Positions 1 through 11,600 of a DNA stretch of 64,000 nucleotides are shown here, piece by piece (within the stretch, counting starts at the first letter, position 1; each line of letters starts with the position of its first letter). Source of the DNA: Thiomicrorhabdus marina (lineage in GTDB: Bacteria > Pseudomonadota > Gammaproteobacteria > Thiomicrospirales > Thiomicrospiraceae); contig NZ_JAGETV010000003.1 in NCBI RefSeq assembly GCF_017571465.1, positions 1-64,000 on the forward strand, written 5' to 3'. A program made the translations under genes and the position numbers. The notes beneath the pieces are model-generated. The model saw nothing but the letters and a program-made list of their open reading frames with translations. It was not told the DNA's origin and ran no database searches.

Positions 1-55
1 GAGTCCAGTAAGTCAACTGGTAATCTTGTACACCAGCATCAAATGTTTGTGCCAT
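1..55 (-). CDS. cbbL: RuBisCO form I large subunit, N-terminal 18 codons only
   Basis: Only the first 18 codons are inside the window; the gene runs off the left edge. The visible peptide starts MAQTFDAGVQDY and continues LTYWT, which matches the conserved N-terminus of form I RuBisCO large subunits (pattern A-x-x-Y/F-x-A-G-V-x-x-Y-x-x-T-Y-W). The enzyme fixes CO2 onto ribulose-1,5-bisphosphate. An AGGGAG ribosome site lies at 65-70, about nine bases before the ATG, and supports this start. It follows fba and the other Calvin genes on the same strand but is separated from them by a terminator and about 600 bases, so it probably has its own promoter. With so little sequence, another member of the RuBisCO large-subunit family cannot be fully excluded. 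Confidence 0.8.
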   Translation of the reverse strand, partial: MAQTFDAGVQDYQLTYWT

Positions 56-593
56 AGTTAAATGCTCCCTTTATGGTTGGAGTTGAATTAAATTCGATGT
101 ACATAATAGAGACCGTGTAATGCAATGACCAATTGAAAGGTCTCACAGTACTTATTGAATATTCTCTATATGTGTCTATATACTCATTTATAAGAATCGC
201 CTTATAACAACATCATCTTGTGTTTAAACTTTGATTTTATTCATTTTTTTAGCACCACTAGACATATCTAAAACCGTGTTTTAGAGCCATTTCTAATTAA
301 CCTTCATACAAAATAATTACTTACAATCAAAATTTTCTTAAAAAGTTCAGGGAGTTTTTTATACAAACCAACCCTACTTATCCACATATTTAATTTTGAC
401 TTGCTAAAGCAACACCATGAAAAAATCGAATATCGCTTTTAAATCTTATAGATAGCGCACACGAAGACGTTTCAAAAACAATGACAACCGATAAGTTATC
501 CACAGAGATAAACCATCAGTTTGTGGATAACTTGTGGAATGGCAGTGTACAAAATTTAATTGAATCGCTAGCCACTTTTCAGTGACCTGAAAA
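56..593 (-). promoter_or_regulatory. Long non-coding leader upstream of cbbL
   Basis: About 540 AT-rich bases lie between the fba terminator and cbbL with no credible gene on either strand. They must hold the cbbL promoter and probably binding sites for a LysR-type CbbR regulator, but I cannot place those sites confidently. What can be seen are three perfect DnaA boxes (TTATCCACA): one at 378-386 and a facing pair at 496-504 and 522-530. The pair sits inside a perfect 12-base inverted repeat, 493-504 and 522-533. Confidence 0.55.
493..533. promoter_or_regulatory. Inverted pair of DnaA boxes
   Basis: Two perfect TTATCCACA boxes face each other in a 12-base perfect inverted repeat with a 17-base spacer. 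A third box lies at 378-386. Such clusters bind DnaA at origins, titration sites and DnaA-regulated promoters. No origin-type neighbours (dnaA, dnaN, mnmG) are present, so a regulatory or titration role is the more cautious reading. Confidence 0.5.
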
Positions 594-630
594 CGAAAAA
601 ACCCCGATGTAGCTGAACTACATCGGGGTT
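594..630 (-). terminator. Rho-independent terminator after fba
   Basis: A perfect 12-base-pair stem (601-612 with 618-629, five-base loop) is followed on the minus strand by a run of T (594-600). It lies 28 bases beyond the fba stop codon and separates fba from cbbL. Confidence 0.93.
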
Positions 631-657
631 TCTTAACTTTCGCTAATCAGTAATTGA

Positions 658-1722
658 TTAGTTTACAGTTTGGTCTAGCTCACCAGCAGCGTAACGCGCT
701 TGCATTGTTTCAAGACCAAGAGACTTGATCTTAGAAGCGTGACCAGCACAACCGAATGCTTCGAAACGCGCTTTACAGATTTCCATCATCGCGTTCTCAG
801 CAGCGTTGTAGAACTTACGAGGGTCGAAGTTAGATGGATTTTCTTGTAGGTGTTTACGGATCGCACCAGTAGAAGCCATACGTAGGTCAGTATCGATGTT
901 AACTTTACGAACACCGTGCTTGATACCTTCAACGATTGCTTCAACAGGAACACCGTAAGTCGCGCCCATGTCACCACCGTAGTTGTTGATGATGTCTAGC
1001 CATTCTTCTGGAACAGAAGAAGAACCGTGCATTACGATGTGAGTATCAGGGATACGCGCGTGGATCTTAGCGATTTGGTCGATTTTAAGAACGTCGTCAG
1101 AAGGCTTAGAAGTAAATTTGTAAGCACCGTGAGAAGTACCAACCGCAACTGCTAGACAGTCAACGTTAGTATCTTTAACGAACTGAGCCGCTTCTTCAGG
1201 ATCAGTTAGAAGTTGTGAGTGATCTAGCTCTTCATCAGAACCGTGACCATCTTCTTCACCCATTTTTCCAGTTTCTAGTGAACCTAGGCAACCTAGCTCA
1301 CCTTCAACAGATACACCACCAGCGTGAGCAATTTTAACTACTTCAGCTGTGATACCTGCGTTGTACTCGTAAGAAGCAGGAGTCTTCATGTCAGCTTCTA
1401 GAGAACCGTCCATCATTACAGACGTGAAACCAGATTGGATAGCGCGTAGACAAACACCTACATCAGAACCGTGGTCTTGGTGCATAACTACTGGAATGTG
1501 TGGGTACATTTCAGTTGCTGCTTCAACCATGTGACGTAGCATTGGCTCACCAGCGTACTTACGAGCACCAGCAGAACCCTGAAGGATTACTGGAGAATCA
1601 CAAGCGTCCGCAGCGCGCATGATTGCACGTACTTGTTCCATGTTGTTTACGTTAAACGCAGGCATACCAAAACCGTGTTCTGCTGCGTAGTCCATTAATT
1701 CACGAAGTGTAATCATCGCCAT
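658..1722 (-). CDS. fba: Fructose-bisphosphate aldolase, class II, Calvin-cycle type
   Basis: A zinc-dependent aldolase that joins dihydroxyacetone phosphate and glyceraldehyde-3-phosphate, or erythrose-4-phosphate in the Calvin cycle. At 354 residues it has the length of the Calvin-cycle subtype (CbbA). It carries the class II signatures: the MHQDHGSD zinc and active-site motif near residue 80, the GELG motif, and MHGSSS near residue 235. I chose ATG at 1722 ([11 protein letters not shown]) because a strong AGAGGAG site lies at 1731-1737; the longer frame from 1749 has no better site. It is the last gene of the tkt-gap-pgk-pyk-fba run and is closed by a clear terminator. Confidence 0.96.
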   Translation of the reverse strand: MAMITLRELMDYAAEHGFGMPAFNVNNMEQVRAIMRAADACDSPVILQGSAGARKYAGEPMLRHMVEAATEMYPHIPVVMHQDHGSDVGVCLRAIQSGFTSVMMDGSLEADMKTPASYEYNAGITAEVVKIAHAGGVSVEGELGCLGSLETGKMGEEDGHGSDEELDHSQLLTDPEEAAQFVKDTNVDCLAVAVGTSHGAYKFTSKPSDDVLKIDQIAKIHARIPDTHIVMHGSSSVPEEWLDIINNYGGDMGATYGVPVEAIVEGIKHGVRKVNIDTDLRMASTGAIRKHLQENPSNFDPRKFYNAAENAMMEICKARFEAFGCAGHASKIKSLGLETMQARYAAGELDQTVN

Positions 1723-1850
1723 GTGCGAGACTCCTCTTGTTGGTTTCAAAAATTAGTTTTCAAAAAAGTTTAGCTATTCTAGCAGGCTTTAAATTGCCCG
1801 CCAAATATAAAAATCGCTGAGATTTTAATCCCAGCGATAGAAAAAGATAA

Positions 1851-3296
1851 TTAGTCGACCTTAACGATTTCCATCATATTAGTGCCGCCCATTTGTCCGC
1901 GCTGCTCACCACGAGTGAACAGAATCATGTCGCCAGTCGCAACTAACTTATGGTATTTAAGATGTTCGATTACAGCATCTTTAACTTCATCGTTATCCAT
2001 CTCTGCATAAGAGATTGATGACGGGTACACACCACGATACAAAGTTACTTTACGACGCGTTTCAACGTGTGGAGTCAATGCAATGATTGGCTTACCAGAT
2101 GAAATACGCGACATCAACAATGCCGTATTACCAGATTCAGTCAATGCGGCGATACAAGCGATGTTCATATGATTCGCTGCATACATAGCCGACATAGCGA
2201 TGGTTTCATCAACCGCGGTGAACGACTCATCGATACGGTGTGTCGACTCACGTGCAGAACGTTGTTTTTCTGCTTCGCGACAGATACGACCCATGGTTTC
2301 GATTACCAAGCTAGGTGAACGACCCGTCGCGGTCTCACCAGAAAGCATTACCGCATCAGTTCCATCCATAACCGCGTTTGCTACGTCAAAGACTTCAGCA
2401 CGAGTCGGAATTGCATTTTCGATCATGGTTTCCATCATCTGCGTTGCCGTGATAGTGACACGGTTCAACTGACGTGAACGCTTGATCATTTTCTTCTGTA
2501 GTGCAGGAAGTTGCGCATCACCCACTTCAACACCCAAGTCACCACGCGCAATCATGATAACGTCAGACGCTAAGATAATACCGTCAAGGGTTGCATCATC
2601 CGCAACCGCTTCCGCACGTTCAACCTTAGATACGATTGCACAGTTCAAACCGGCTTTTTGCGCCAGTGAACGACAATATTCGACATCTTCTGCAGAACGA
2701 GGGAATGAAAGCGCTAGGTAGTCAGCATTGATTTCCGCTGCCGTGATAATGTCTTCTTTATCTTTATCAGTCAGTGCTGCCGCAGACAGACCGCCACCAG
2801 AAAGGTTGATCCCTTTATTGTTTGACAATGCGCCACCAACGATAACCGTTGTATTTACACGCTCACCTTCAACGTTATCCACTTGGAAAACCAAACGACC
2901 ATCATCCAACAGTAGTTTGTCACCCGGCTTAACATCGTAAGGAAGGTTTTTATAAGTCAGACCAACTTCATGCTGGTTACCATCGTTGGTACCGACATTG
3001 TTATCTAGTGCAAACTTATCACCATCGTTTAGGAATACTTTGTCTTCCGCAAAACGCGTGATACGGATTTTAGGACCTTGCAAGTCAACTAGAACACCGA
3101 CTTCACGGTCATATTTAGCCGCAAGCTCACGAACGCGCTGCGCACGTCCTTTATGCTCTTCCGGATTACCGTGCGACATATTGATACGCACTACATCCAG
3201 ACCGGCTTCGATCATTTTTTCTAATTCACCCTCGCGATCAGTCGCAGGGCCAAGTGTTGCTACGATTTTTGTACGACGCAAACCATTCGCTGCCAT
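1851..3296 (-). CDS. pyk: Pyruvate kinase
   Basis: Converts phosphoenolpyruvate and ADP to pyruvate and ATP in the cytoplasm. The 481-residue length and the motifs TKIVATLGPAT (N-terminus), RINMSHG, VDLQGPKIR, MIARGDLGVE and TATQMMETM, followed by a C-terminal regulatory domain, are all typical. An AAGGAAA site precedes the ATG. It lies between pgk and fba on the same strand, 128 bases from fba and 220 from pgk. Its place inside a Calvin-type cluster suggests co-expression with carbon fixation, draining fixed carbon to pyruvate. Confidence 0.96.
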   Translation of the reverse strand: MAANGLRRTKIVATLGPATDREGELEKMIEAGLDVVRINMSHGNPEEHKGRAQRVRELAAKYDREVGVLVDLQGPKIRITRFAEDKVFLNDGDKFALDNNVGTNDGNQHEVGLTYKNLPYDVKPGDKLLLDDGRLVFQVDNVEGERVNTTVIVGGALSNNKGINLSGGGLSAAALTDKDKEDIITAAEINADYLALSFPRSAEDVEYCRSLAQKAGLNCAIVSKVERAEAVADDATLDGIILASDVIMIARGDLGVEVGDAQLPALQKKMIKRSRQLNRVTITATQMMETMIENAIPTRAEVFDVANAVMDGTDAVMLSGETATGRSPSLVIETMGRICREAEKQRSARESTHRIDESFTAVDETIAMSAMYAANHMNIACIAALTESGNTALLMSRISSGKPIIALTPHVETRRKVTLYRGVYPSSISYAEMDNDEVKDAVIEHLKYHKLVATGDMILFTRGEQRGQMGGTNMMEIVKVD

Positions 3297-3370
3297 TGAA
3301 TAGATTTCCTTATCAATTGTGCTTGCAGTAGGTCAAAGATGTCTCGCGAAATAGTCTTACCGCCGAAACT

Positions 3371-3392
3371 CCACAGCCAGTATTGGCTGGGG
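3371..3392 (-). other. Hairpin in the pgk-pyk gap
   Basis: A short stem (CAGCCA/TGGCTG with flanking pairs) with a GTAT loop lies in the 220-base gap between pgk and pyk. It has no T-run, so it is more likely an RNA processing or stability element than a terminator. No gene is visible in the gap. Confidence 0.3.
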
Positions 3393-3516
3393 CTGCGATA
3401 AAATTACTTAACGAGTCACCCTTCATTCTCTGACAAGCAGTATTAAAAAAATTAAGTGTTAAAAAACTAGGATGATTACCGAGCCGCAGAAAGCGACCCG
3501 GTAAGTTCAACTAAAA

Positions 3517-4698
3517 TTATTTAGCTGCTGCTTCTTCAAGCATTGCTACTGCAGGTAGCTTTTTGCCTTCTAGGAATTCTAGGAAAGCACCACCACCAGT
3601 AGAGATGTAAGAAACTTTATCTGCGATGTCATACTTGTCGATTGCCGCTAGCGTGTCACCACCACCAGCGATAGAGAACGCTGAAGACTCTGCGATTGCC
3701 ATAGAAACCGCTTTCGTCCCTTCACCGAACTGATCGAACTCGAATACACCAACTGGACCGTTCCATACAACCGTACCAGCGTTTTTGATGATTTCAGCCA
3801 GCTCAGCTGCTGAATCAGGACCGATATCGAAAATCATATCGTCATCAGCTGTTGCAGAAGCCGCTTTAGTTTCTGCTGCCGCAGTTTCAGAGAACTCTTT
3901 ACCAGTAACAACGTCAGACGCTAGAGGAATCGCCGCACCACGACCTTCCATGATTTCGTTCAGCTTGTTACAAGTAGGGATTAGGTCCGCTTCATATAGA
4001 GACTTACCTACTGGGTGACCAGCCGCTGCGATGAACGTGTTAGCAATACCACCACCAACAACTAGCTGATCAACTTTCTCAGATAGAGATTCAAGAACAG
4101 TCAATTTAGTAGAAACTTTAGAACCACCTACGATCGCTACTAGAGGACGTGCTGGGTTGTTTAGTGCTTTACCTAGCGCATCAAGCTCAGCCGCTAGAAG
4201 AGGACCTGCACACGCAGTTGGAGCAAATGCACCAGCACCGTGAGTAGAAGCTTGCGCACGGTGAGCTGTACCGAAAGCATCCATTACATAGATATCACAA
4301 AGTGCTGCGTATTTTTTAGATAGGTCTTCAGCATTTTTCTTCTCACCAACGTTGAAACGAACGTTTTCTAGAAGAACGATTTCGCCGTCAGCCACTTCAA
4401 CACCACCATCTAGGTAATCTTTAACTAGACGAACTTCTTTACCTAATTTTTCAGAAAGATCTGCAGCAACAGGAGCTAGAGAGAACTCTTCCGCATATTC
4501 ACCTTCAGTCGGACGACCTAAGTGAGACATAAGCATTACTTTCGCACCCGCTTCAGCTGCCATCTTCATAGTTGGCAATGAAGCACGGATACGCGCATCA
4601 GAAGTTACTTTACCGTCTTTAACTGGAACGTTTAGGTCTTCACGAATTAGAACGCGCTTACCAGCTAAATCAAGATCAGACATCTTTAATACAGACAT
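3517..4698 (-). CDS. pgk: Phosphoglycerate kinase
   Basis: Transfers phosphate between ATP and 3-phosphoglycerate to give 1,3-bisphosphoglycerate, the second step of Calvin-cycle reduction. It has 393 residues, the usual size. Visible signatures are [10 protein letters not shown] at the N-terminus, [38 protein letters not shown] and the C-terminal STGGGAFLE nucleotide loop. The ATG at 4698 has GAGGAC upstream. An alanine- and threonine-rich stretch near residue 270 ([11 protein letters not shown]) sits in a loop that normally varies. It belongs to the same-strand carbon cluster, downstream of gap. Confidence 0.97.
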   Translation of the reverse strand: MSVLKMSDLDLAGKRVLIREDLNVPVKDGKVTSDARIRASLPTMKMAAEAGAKVMLMSHLGRPTEGEYAEEFSLAPVAADLSEKLGKEVRLVKDYLDGGVEVADGEIVLLENVRFNVGEKKNAEDLSKKYAALCDIYVMDAFGTAHRAQASTHGAGAFAPTACAGPLLAAELDALGKALNNPARPLVAIVGGSKVSTKLTVLESLSEKVDQLVVGGGIANTFIAAAGHPVGKSLYEADLIPTCNKLNEIMEGRGAAIPLASDVVTGKEFSETAAAETKAASATADDDMIFDIGPDSAAELAEIIKNAGTVVWNGPVGVFEFDQFGEGTKAVSMAIAESSAFSIAGGGDTLAAIDKYDIADKVSYISTGGGAFLEFLEGKKLPAVAMLEEAAAK

Positions 4699-4810
4699 GA
4701 TGAGTCCTCATAGTTTTAAAGTTAACTGCCACCGCAGTGGCACAGGATTTTAATTAAATTTGCTTCTCAACTCTCAAATTAGAAACTCGAAAACTGACAA
4801 GAAAATTTAA

Positions 4811-4840
4811 TTTAGAGAGCCGATAAAACAACTCTCTAAA
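4811..4840 (-). other. Hairpin between gap and pgk
   Basis: A perfect nine-base-pair stem (4811-4819 with 4832-4840) lies in the 267-base gap upstream of pgk. The tract following it on the minus strand is AT-rich rather than a pure T-run, so it could be a weak attenuator or a stabilising 3' structure. Confidence 0.4.
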
Positions 4841-4859
4841 CCAGCAAGCTCTTTCAAGA

Positions 4860-4936
4860 GTGAGGTGAGTTCGAGGCAGACCGAAGGAAGTTTACTAGAG
4901 TAAACGACTGGCAGGTCTAACAAAGAAATCACCCAC
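4860..4936 (-). repeat. Structured intergenic repeat, copy 1
   Basis: Read on the minus strand, this copy has three nested stems. The outer pair is 4860-4868 with 4929-4936. The middle pair is formed around the AGACC/GGTCT bases. The inner pair is TTTACT/AGTAAA at 4891-4904. The unpaired parts (TTCTTTGTTAG, CAGTCG, GCCTCGAA) match the copy at 6118-6207, while the paired parts differ in sequence but still pair. It sits between gap and pgk. Confidence 0.6.
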
Positions 4937-4954
4937 TATTGGGAGAACCCCAAG

Positions 4955-6039
<1,085 letters not shown>

Positions 6040-6117
6040 TTAGCTGATCTCTCAACCAACTTAAAATTCTTAATAATCGTTTAGCTCTCGACTGAGCAAG
6101 GCGATCATTTTAATTTG

Positions 6118-6207
6118 CTGCTAGGGCTGGCGAATTCTAGGCGGGCTGCAGGAGTGTATTGAAATACACGACTGCCAAGCCCAACACCGAAGTCGCCGCT
6201 CTAGCAG
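6118..6207 (-). repeat. Structured intergenic repeat, copy 2
   Basis: Same architecture as the copy at 4860-4936. The outer stem is CTGCTAG/CTAGCAG (6118-6124 with 6201-6207), the middle stem is AGCCC/GGGCT, and the inner stem is TGTATT/AATACA at 6155-6168. The conserved single-stranded parts include TTCGGTGTTG, CAGTCG and GCCTAGAATT, read on the minus strand. It sits six bases beyond the tkt stop codon, between tkt and gap. Confidence 0.65.
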
Positions 6208-6212
6208 ATGAA

Positions 6213-8201
6213 TTATTTACCTAGAACTTTGTTACAAGTTGCTACAACGTTCTCAACAGTGAATCCGAACATTTCAAATAGTTCGTTAGCTGGAGCAGAC
6301 TCACCGAAAGTCGTCATACCAACAACATCACCGTCTAGACCAACATACTTGTACCAGCAATCTTTAACGCCCGCTTCAACCGCTACGCGCTTAACACCAG
6401 GGATAAGAACAGAATCTTTATAGGCTTGATCTTGCTCGTCGAAAGCGTCAGTACATGGCATAGAAACAACACGTACGTTTGCATCCATTGCTTCAGCAGA
6501 CTCAACCGCTAGACCCACTTCAGAACCGGTCGCGATGATGATTAGGTCAGGCGTACCTTCGCAATCCTTAAGAACGTAACCACCTTTCTCGATGTTCGCA
6601 ACTTGCTCAGCAGTACGAGACATTGGCTCAAGCGCTTGACGAGAGAATACTAGAGCAGTCGGTGCATCACCACGCATCATAGCAATTTTCCAAGACACAG
6701 CTGATTCAACCGCGTCACAACCACGCCAAGTTTGGAAGTTAGGGATAACACGCATCGTTGCTAGCTGTTCAACTGGCTGGTGTGTAGGACCATCTTCACC
6801 TAGACCGATAGAGTCGTGAGTGTAAACATAGATCGTACCGATTTTCATCAGTGCAGACATACGTAGAGCGTTACGCATGAATTCCATGAACATGAAGAAA
6901 GTACCACCGAATACTTTGAAACCACCGTGAAGAACCATACCGTTCATCATGTGAGCCATACCGAATTCACGAACACCCCAAGATAGGTAGTTACCGTTTG
7001 CGTTTTCGCGGTTAACCTTAACCATCTTCGACCAGTTAGTCAGGTTAGAACCAGTCAAGTCAGCAGAACCACCGAACATTTCCGGAAGGATTTCACCCAG
7101 TTTTTCAATTGCTTTTTGAGACGCTTGACGAGAAGCGATTTTTGGAGACTCTTCTTGAGTCTGAGCAATGAACGCATCCATTTCAACTTCGAAGTTAGCA
7201 GGAAGATCACCCGCCATACGACGCTCGAACTCAGCTGCTTCAGCTGGGAATGCTGCTTTATAAGCTGCAAACTTGTCGTTCCAAGCCGCTTCGTCAGTCG
7301 CACCTTGTTCTTTGTGATCCCAACCAGCGTAAACATCTTCTGGAATTTCAAATGGACCAGCAGTCCAACCAAGCTCTTTACGAACTAGATCGATTTCTTC
7401 GTCACCTAGTGGCGCGCCGTGGCAAGAGTAAGTACCACACTTGTTCGGAGAACCGTAACCGATAACTGTCTTAGTACAGATCAAAGATGGCTTGTCTGTT
7501 ACTGACTTAGCTTCTTCGATTGCCGCGTTGATCGCGTCCGCATCGTGACCATCAACGTTAGGAATAACGTGCCAGTCATAAGCGTTGAAACGACCAGGAA
7601 CACCTTTTTCCATCCAGTCACCGATGTTACCGTCGATAGAGATGTCGTTGTCATCCCAGAAAGCGATCAGTTTACCTAGACCTAACGTACCCGCCATTGC
7701 ACACGCTTCGTGTGAAAGACCTTCCATCAAACAACCGTCACCCATGAACACATAAGTGTGGTGGTCTACGATTTCGTGACCAGGCTTGTTGAATTGTGCA
7801 GCAAGCGTGCGCTCAGCAATCGCCATACCTACAGCGTTAGTGATACCTTGACCTAGAGGACCAGTCGTCGTCTCGATACCTTCTGCATAACCGTATTCCG
7901 GGTGACCAGCAGTCTTAGCGTGTAGCTGACGGAACTGCTTGATGTCTTCCATGCTTAGGTCGAAACCTGTCAGGTGTAGTAGAGAGTAAATAAGCATTGA
8001 GCCGTGACCGTTAGAAAGAACGAAACGGTCGCGATCCGCCCAATTTGCATTGGTCGGGTTGTATTTCATGTGGCTGTTCCACAATACTTCAGCGATGTCC
8101 GCCATCCCCATTGGTGCACCTGGGTGACCAGAATTGGCTTTTTGAACCGCGTCCATACTTAAAGCGCGGATAGCGTTAGCTAAATCTCTACGAGTTGCCA
8201 T
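6213..8201 (-). CDS. tkt: Transketolase
   Basis: A thiamine-diphosphate enzyme that moves two-carbon units between sugar phosphates, regenerating ribulose-5-phosphate in the Calvin cycle. The 662-residue protein has the family layout. The N-terminal cofactor domain shows [12 protein letters not shown], a GDGCLMEG cofactor-binding motif near residue 155 and a [10 protein letters not shown] stretch. A pyrimidine-binding domain carries [16 protein letters not shown], and a C-terminal domain follows. GAGG lies just before the ATG. It is the first gene of the tkt-gap-pgk-pyk-fba run, with a 436-base leader upstream. Confidence 0.97.
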   Translation of the reverse strand: MATRRDLANAIRALSMDAVQKANSGHPGAPMGMADIAEVLWNSHMKYNPTNANWADRDRFVLSNGHGSMLIYSLLHLTGFDLSMEDIKQFRQLHAKTAGHPEYGYAEGIETTTGPLGQGITNAVGMAIAERTLAAQFNKPGHEIVDHHTYVFMGDGCLMEGLSHEACAMAGTLGLGKLIAFWDDNDISIDGNIGDWMEKGVPGRFNAYDWHVIPNVDGHDADAINAAIEEAKSVTDKPSLICTKTVIGYGSPNKCGTYSCHGAPLGDEEIDLVRKELGWTAGPFEIPEDVYAGWDHKEQGATDEAAWNDKFAAYKAAFPAEAAEFERRMAGDLPANFEVEMDAFIAQTQEESPKIASRQASQKAIEKLGEILPEMFGGSADLTGSNLTNWSKMVKVNRENANGNYLSWGVREFGMAHMMNGMVLHGGFKVFGGTFFMFMEFMRNALRMSALMKIGTIYVYTHDSIGLGEDGPTHQPVEQLATMRVIPNFQTWRGCDAVESAVSWKIAMMRGDAPTALVFSRQALEPMSRTAEQVANIEKGGYVLKDCEGTPDLIIIATGSEVGLAVESAEAMDANVRVVSMPCTDAFDEQDQAYKDSVLIPGVKRVAVEAGVKDCWYKYVGLDGDVVGMTTFGESAPANELFEMFGFTVENVVATCNKVLGK

Positions 8202-8572
8202 AGATTTTCCTCAATTTTTATAAAAAATTCGGTTACTGTGAAGCTGTCTTACTAGCGGTTTTTCGAGTATTTTCAGAACCTTAAGGCTCTCCACAGGGTA
8301 AATTTGGACGCATATTCTCTCTCAAATTAACGTTTGCATCAAGTTTTCTTATCTGAGCAGCCATAAAATTTATTTTTTACTACTCAGTAAATTTCATTAA
8401 AAATCAGCTATCTAGCGTATCCACGAATACAAAAACACAAGCTATTGGATTCGATTAGCAATAATTATTTAATGAAATATCGTCCAAGAAATCGGTTTTA
8501 TTCTGCCTGCTGGAAAAATCAGAGAGATGACCGCTGGATGACAAAAAGATGACAGTCGAATTAGAATCCGGC
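8202..8572 (-). promoter_or_regulatory. Leader upstream of tkt
   Basis: AT-rich non-coding sequence that should hold the promoter of the tkt-led cluster. The only distinct element I see is a palindrome, TTTACT-ACTC-AGTAAA, at 8376-8391, a possible operator. No gene is visible on either strand. Confidence 0.4.
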
Positions 8573-8623
8573 ACAAAAAAACCGAGTTTACCTGACCATT
8601 GCAAGGCCATCGGAAAACTCGGA
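8573..8623 (-). terminator. Terminator after the RND operon
   Basis: The stem CCGAGTTT/AAACTCGG (8582-8589 with 8615-8622) is followed on the minus strand by seven T. It lies just beyond the stop codon of the RND permease gene. Confidence 0.85.
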
Positions 8624-8637
8624 TTATCCACCAGACC

Positions 8638-11600
8638 TTAAGACTTACTTCCTTGATGCATCTGATGATGCTGTCCCTGCATTTTCAGTAATAACTGTTC
8701 GTACAGTGAGAGCATTGATGGAATCACTAAAAGGATCAGTAAAGTCGAGAACATCAACCCAAACGCAATCGCCGTCGCCATTGGGATCAGGAACTGCGCC
8801 TGCAACGATGTCTCAAACAGTAACGGCGTCAAGCCGGCAATCGTCGTCAACGATGTTAGCAACACTGCTCGGACACGTTGTACTGCGGCTTCTTCCAAAG
8901 CTTCCTGAACTGACAAACCGGCTTCGCGTAACTGTTTATAGAAGCTGACCAAAATAATCGAGTCATTAACCACAATCCCCGAGAGACCGAAGAAACCAAA
9001 CAGTGAGAGGATTGTCATATCAATCCCCATCCACCAATGACCCATAATCGCGCCGACCAAACCGAATGGAATCGCCATCATTACCACTAAAGGCCAGCCG
9101 TAAGAACCAAACACCCACGCCAAAACAATATAAATCATCGATAGACCAATCAGTAGACCGATTTTCATATCGCCCATGGTTTCCGCTTGACGTGCATTTT
9201 GTCCTTCCAATGAATAATTGATTCCGTATTTCAACTGAAGCTCAGGCAAAGTGGTTTGCTGCAATGTTTGCAAAATCAGGTTGGCGTTATTAACCGTTTT
9301 GTCGACTTCGCCAACCACTGTCACCGCTAGCTGGCCGTCAACATGGCGCATAATGTCAAAACCGCGCTGAGTCTGCCACGAAGCAACAATACTCAAAGGC
9401 ACTCTTTCACCGGATGGCGCTACCACTTGCATCGAATTCAAACTCGCCAATGTCGCTTGCTGCTGACGAGGATATTGCAGGCGTACTTCAACCTCATCTT
9501 CCGAATCGGTGAAAATCTGTACCAAACGACCGGAAAAGGCATCTGACAACTGTCGGCCCAACGACAGATAAGTAAAGCCAAGCGCCTCGCCTTGCGGGGT
9601 CAATTGATACACCAACTGATCGCGGCCGAATGGCAAATCGTCTCGAATCGCTGACACACCGTTAATTTGATTGAGTACCTCCTGCAACTCGATCGACGCC
9701 TGCTTAAGCTTTTGCGGTTCCGCACCACTCAAGCGAATATCGACATCACTACCCGGCGGCCCCATTCTAGGCGCTTCGATGGTTAACACGTCCAATCCCG
9801 GAACTGTGCCGGCTTTCTCGTGCCAGACGCGAATAAACTCAGCATTACGGGTTTCGCGCTGATCCGGCTCTTCTAATTGAATATTAATACCGGAAAAGTT
9901 CGGACCGCTCTGGCGACTGGTTTTGTTGTAATGCACCACCGCCGTTTTCAAAATGCCCGGTTCCAATTCTTGCTCGGTTTCCAATAATGCCTGATAAAGG
10001 TGCTCAACATAACGGCTAGACACTTCCGATGGAGTACCGGCTACAAAACGCGCATCCGCTGAAAGCTTGGTCGATTCCGGCGACGGAAAAAACACAAAAC
10101 CAAGACGCCCGCCAGCTAAAAGAGCGATGACGAAGATCATCATCGCCACTGCAGAACTAATGGTGATAGAACGGTGCGCCAGACACCAACGCACTACCGA
10201 ACGGAATTGATGATGCCGAAAATGGTCAATTGCACCGTCTAGTTTATAACGCACTGATCCTTTTTCCGGCGGCTGCACCTTGTGTAATGCATGACGTAAG
10301 TGCCCCGGTAAAACCGTAAAACTTTCCAACAAAGAAGCGAAAATCACCGCAATAATCACCAATGGAATCGCAAATAGGATATTGCCCATTTCACCGCCAA
10401 TCATCATTAACGGCAAAAACGCCGCCACCGTGGTCAGTGACGATGCGGTCACCGGCCCAAGCATGCGATGCGCACCGCCTTCTGCCGCCTGCAAAGCAGG
10501 TTCACCACGCTCGTGATGAGCAAGCGCGTCCTCCCCCACAACAATGGCATCATCGACGATAATCCCCAGCGCCATAATCAAGCCGAATAGGCTGACCATA
10601 TTGATCGAACCGCCGGCCAAATAAAGAATCATCAAGGTTGCCATAAACGACACCGGAATGCCGACCGCGACCCAAAAAGCCACCCGACCGTGCATAAAGA
10701 TATACAGAATGAGCACCACCAGAATCAGACCTCCGACCCCGTTATTGACCAGCAGCATAATTCGTTGATTGACCAGCGACCAAGTTTCGTCGTAGACCTC
10801 GAATTTTACGCCTTGCGGCAATTGCGGTTCAGTTTCCAATAACCAGTTCTGCATAATCTTTGACGATTTCAAGGTATCGCCGCTTTCGGCACGTTGCAGC
10901 TGCATCTCAATAGCCGGATAGCCGCCAACCATAATGTATGGCGCGTTTTTCTGCGGTCGGCGTTCAATATTAGCAATTTCACCAAGAGTGATATTTTCAC
11001 TAGCACTATTCAGAATCGGCGTCTGCGCAAACTGCATCTCGTCGCGTTTCTGTTGCAAAGCACGCAACTCTCGCACGGAATCGTCATCGCCAACCGTACC
11101 GGCCGGATAATCGCGACTCATTGCCGACAGTTGATTACCAATGGTTTCCAGCGAAAGATTGTATTGCTCTAACTTCTGCTGAGAAACTTCTACCGCCATC
11201 TCCTCAGTCGGCAAGCCGGTGTAGTTGATTTTGTCGATACCACGGTCTAACAATTCACGCTCGAACTGCCGCACCAATGGCCGCAACTCATCCAGAGAAC
11301 CATTTTCGCTAATCACCAACAAGCGCGCTACAGGTTCATAGCGCACCACCCTTTCTATAACAGGCACCTGAATATCTTGCGGTAAATTCCGCAACTCATT
11401 GACCCGTTGGTTTATCTGGTCAATCGCTTCAATCATATTGGTGCCTTGCTTAAATTTAAGCGTCACCACCGATGAGCTTTGCGATGAAGTGGAGGTCATT
11501 TCATCCAAGTTATCGAGATTACGTAAAACTCGCTCAATCGGGTCGGTTACCGACTTTTCTACATCCTCGGCATTCGCCCCCGGCCAGACCACGCGCACCG

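Noticed and set aside
1-657. Chromosome origin (oriC)
   Set aside because: There are three perfect DnaA boxes, but no dnaA, dnaN, mnmG or parAB neighbours. The region is better explained as the cbbL leader until skew data say otherwise.
6213-8201. Several ORFs inside tkt on both strands
   Set aside because: They are shadows of a highly biased gene; the transketolase frame is unambiguous.
8376-8391. CbbR binding site in the tkt leader
   Set aside because: A palindrome is present but its spacing does not fit the TNA-N7-TNA pattern of CbbR sites, so I report it only as a possible operator.
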